Shown here: one piece after another, positions 63,522-64,000 of the stretch
How the letters are laid out: each line of letters starts with the position of its first letter
Numbering within the stretch: the stretch's first letter is position 1
Origin: CAVZXS01 sp963779325
GTDB taxonomy: Bacteria; Bacteroidota; Bacteroidia; Chitinophagales; Chitinophagaceae
DNA: 64,000 nt
NCBI GenBank assembly: GCA_963779325.1
Contig: CAVZXS010000022.1
Coordinates: 171,153-235,152, forward strand
Direction of reading: 5' to 3'
Translations under genes and position numbers: made by a program
The notes under the pieces: generated by a model
The model's input: the letters and a program-made list of their open reading frames with translations, nothing else
What the model was told of the DNA's origin: nothing
The model's database searches: none

Positions 63522-64000
63522 TCAATACTTAAATCGTATAACAGCGTCCTGCATGCCGTCAAAACTTGCATTAACTTTTGATAAAAGTTGCTGTGCATTT
63601 AATTCGTAAGACCATGTACGTTCTTCTGTTGATACGAAGCCATTATTATTTGCTATATCCTGCATACGGGTAGGATGATAGGAATCCGTAGCAGAAACAG
63701 TAATATATTCATTATCAGCAAAGGAAGTAAAGGAATATAAATTCTTTATGTTTTGTATATAGAAATCTTTACCCATTAATGTTCTTAATAAAATATCTTC
63801 TTTGCCGTCAGCAAGGCCAGACGTATAAAAAAAATTAGTTTCGTTCGAAATGCCGGGGCTGAGGAAAAGCAGTTTCTTGATACTGCTGTTAGTATTGTAT
63901 TCATAAGTTGTTACACCTCCACCGGATTTCTGAATCTGGGTTAGCTTAAAATCAACACTATATGTGTACGATGCAGTATCAATAAAAACAGGGGATCCGG
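63522..64000 (-). CDS. Unknown protein, C-terminal 158 residues only
   Basis: The frame is open from the right edge to the stop at 63522; the Met at 63776 is internal, not the start. The visible part has alternating beta-strand pattern: TASYTYSVDFKLTQIQKSGG, VTTYEYNTNSSIKKLLFLSP, FVSTEERTWSYELNAQ, ending in QDAVIRFKY. It resembles the DUF-type secreted lipoproteins of Bacteroidota that carry YxYDxxG-like phrases, but I cannot assign a family. Confidence 0.75.
   Translation of the reverse strand, partial: GSPVFIDTASYTYSVDFKLTQIQKSGGGVTTYEYNTNSSIKKLLFLSPGISNETNFFYTSGLADGKEDILLRTLMGKDFYIQNIKNLYSFTSFADNEYITVSATDSYHPTRMQDIANNNGFVSTEERTWSYELNAQQLLSKVNASFDGMQDAVIRFKY

Overview
The window looks like chromosome from a member of the Bacteroidota, most likely a Chitinophagaceae-type bacterium. 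The evidence is the SusC/SusD pair, TAnnTTTG-type promoter boxes, many Spase I and lipobox signal peptides, the conserved envelope cluster LptD / Amidase_3 / MlaD / OstA-like protein, a Nudix-type AraR regulator, and AT-rich intergenic DNA. The family-level placement is inference from protein types. I ran no search.

Layout. (1) 1-8.6 kb is housekeeping: an OstA-like protein (cut by the window edge), an MCE/MlaD protein and two tandem N-acetylmuramoyl-L-alanine amidases on the minus strand, LptD divergent from them, then PlsC-like acyltransferase and uracil-DNA glycosylase. (2) 8.6-8.95 kb holds a tRNA-Arg(TCT) with its own promoter and terminator, followed by a 5'-truncated tRNA-Arg remnant. 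(3) 9.0-21.7 kb is an L-rhamnose locus: rhaB, rhaI, rhaM, a bifunctional aldolase/dehydrogenase (rhaD), rhaT, GH106 and GH78 alpha-L-rhamnosidases, and a divergent GntR-type regulator. rhaD, rhaT, the GH106 gene and the regulator all carry frameshifts, about 15 in total, while rhaB, rhaI, rhaM and GH78 are open. (4) 21.9-24.2 kb is a GH3 glycosidase. (5) 24.3-34.7 kb is a divergent, apparently IclR-controlled cluster: CoA-transferase, mesaconyl-CoA-hydratase-like protein, SDR, esterases, VOC protein, BASS-type transporter and a secreted beta-sandwich protein. Together they look like an uptake and CoA-dependent breakdown route for an unidentified, probably esterified organic acid. A second tRNA-3'-end-like remnant closes this region at 34.8 kb. 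(6) 34.9-60.6 kb is a complete arabinan/L-arabinose utilisation locus: AraR, SusC, SusD, a large FG-GAP protein, two GH51, two GH43, aldose epimerase, AraB, AraD, GH127, AraA, a sodium/sugar symporter and a HAD phosphatase. (7) 60.6-64 kb is a gene-poor stretch, an unrecognised lipoprotein, a secreted metallo-beta-lactamase-fold hydrolase and the C-terminal end of an unknown protein.

How it fits together. Arabinan side chains are taken up by SusCD, cut by GH43, GH51 and GH127 enzymes, and arabinose enters the pentose phosphate pathway through AraA, AraB and AraD. The rhamnose locus would use the rhamnose of the same plant polymers (for example rhamnogalacturonan I) or of plant rhamnoglucosides. 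Its broken genes suggest that this capacity is lost, or that the local sequence is error-rich. The intact flanks favour the first reading but do not prove it.

The most interesting signals are the multi-gene damage in the rhamnose locus, the undescribed CoA/esterase cluster with paired 20-bp-spaced TTTCAT repeats upstream of two of its units, the tRNA-Arg 3' remnants at both ends of the 26-kb rhamnose/organic-acid segment, and several families of short palindromic or heptad repeats, some inside reading frames.
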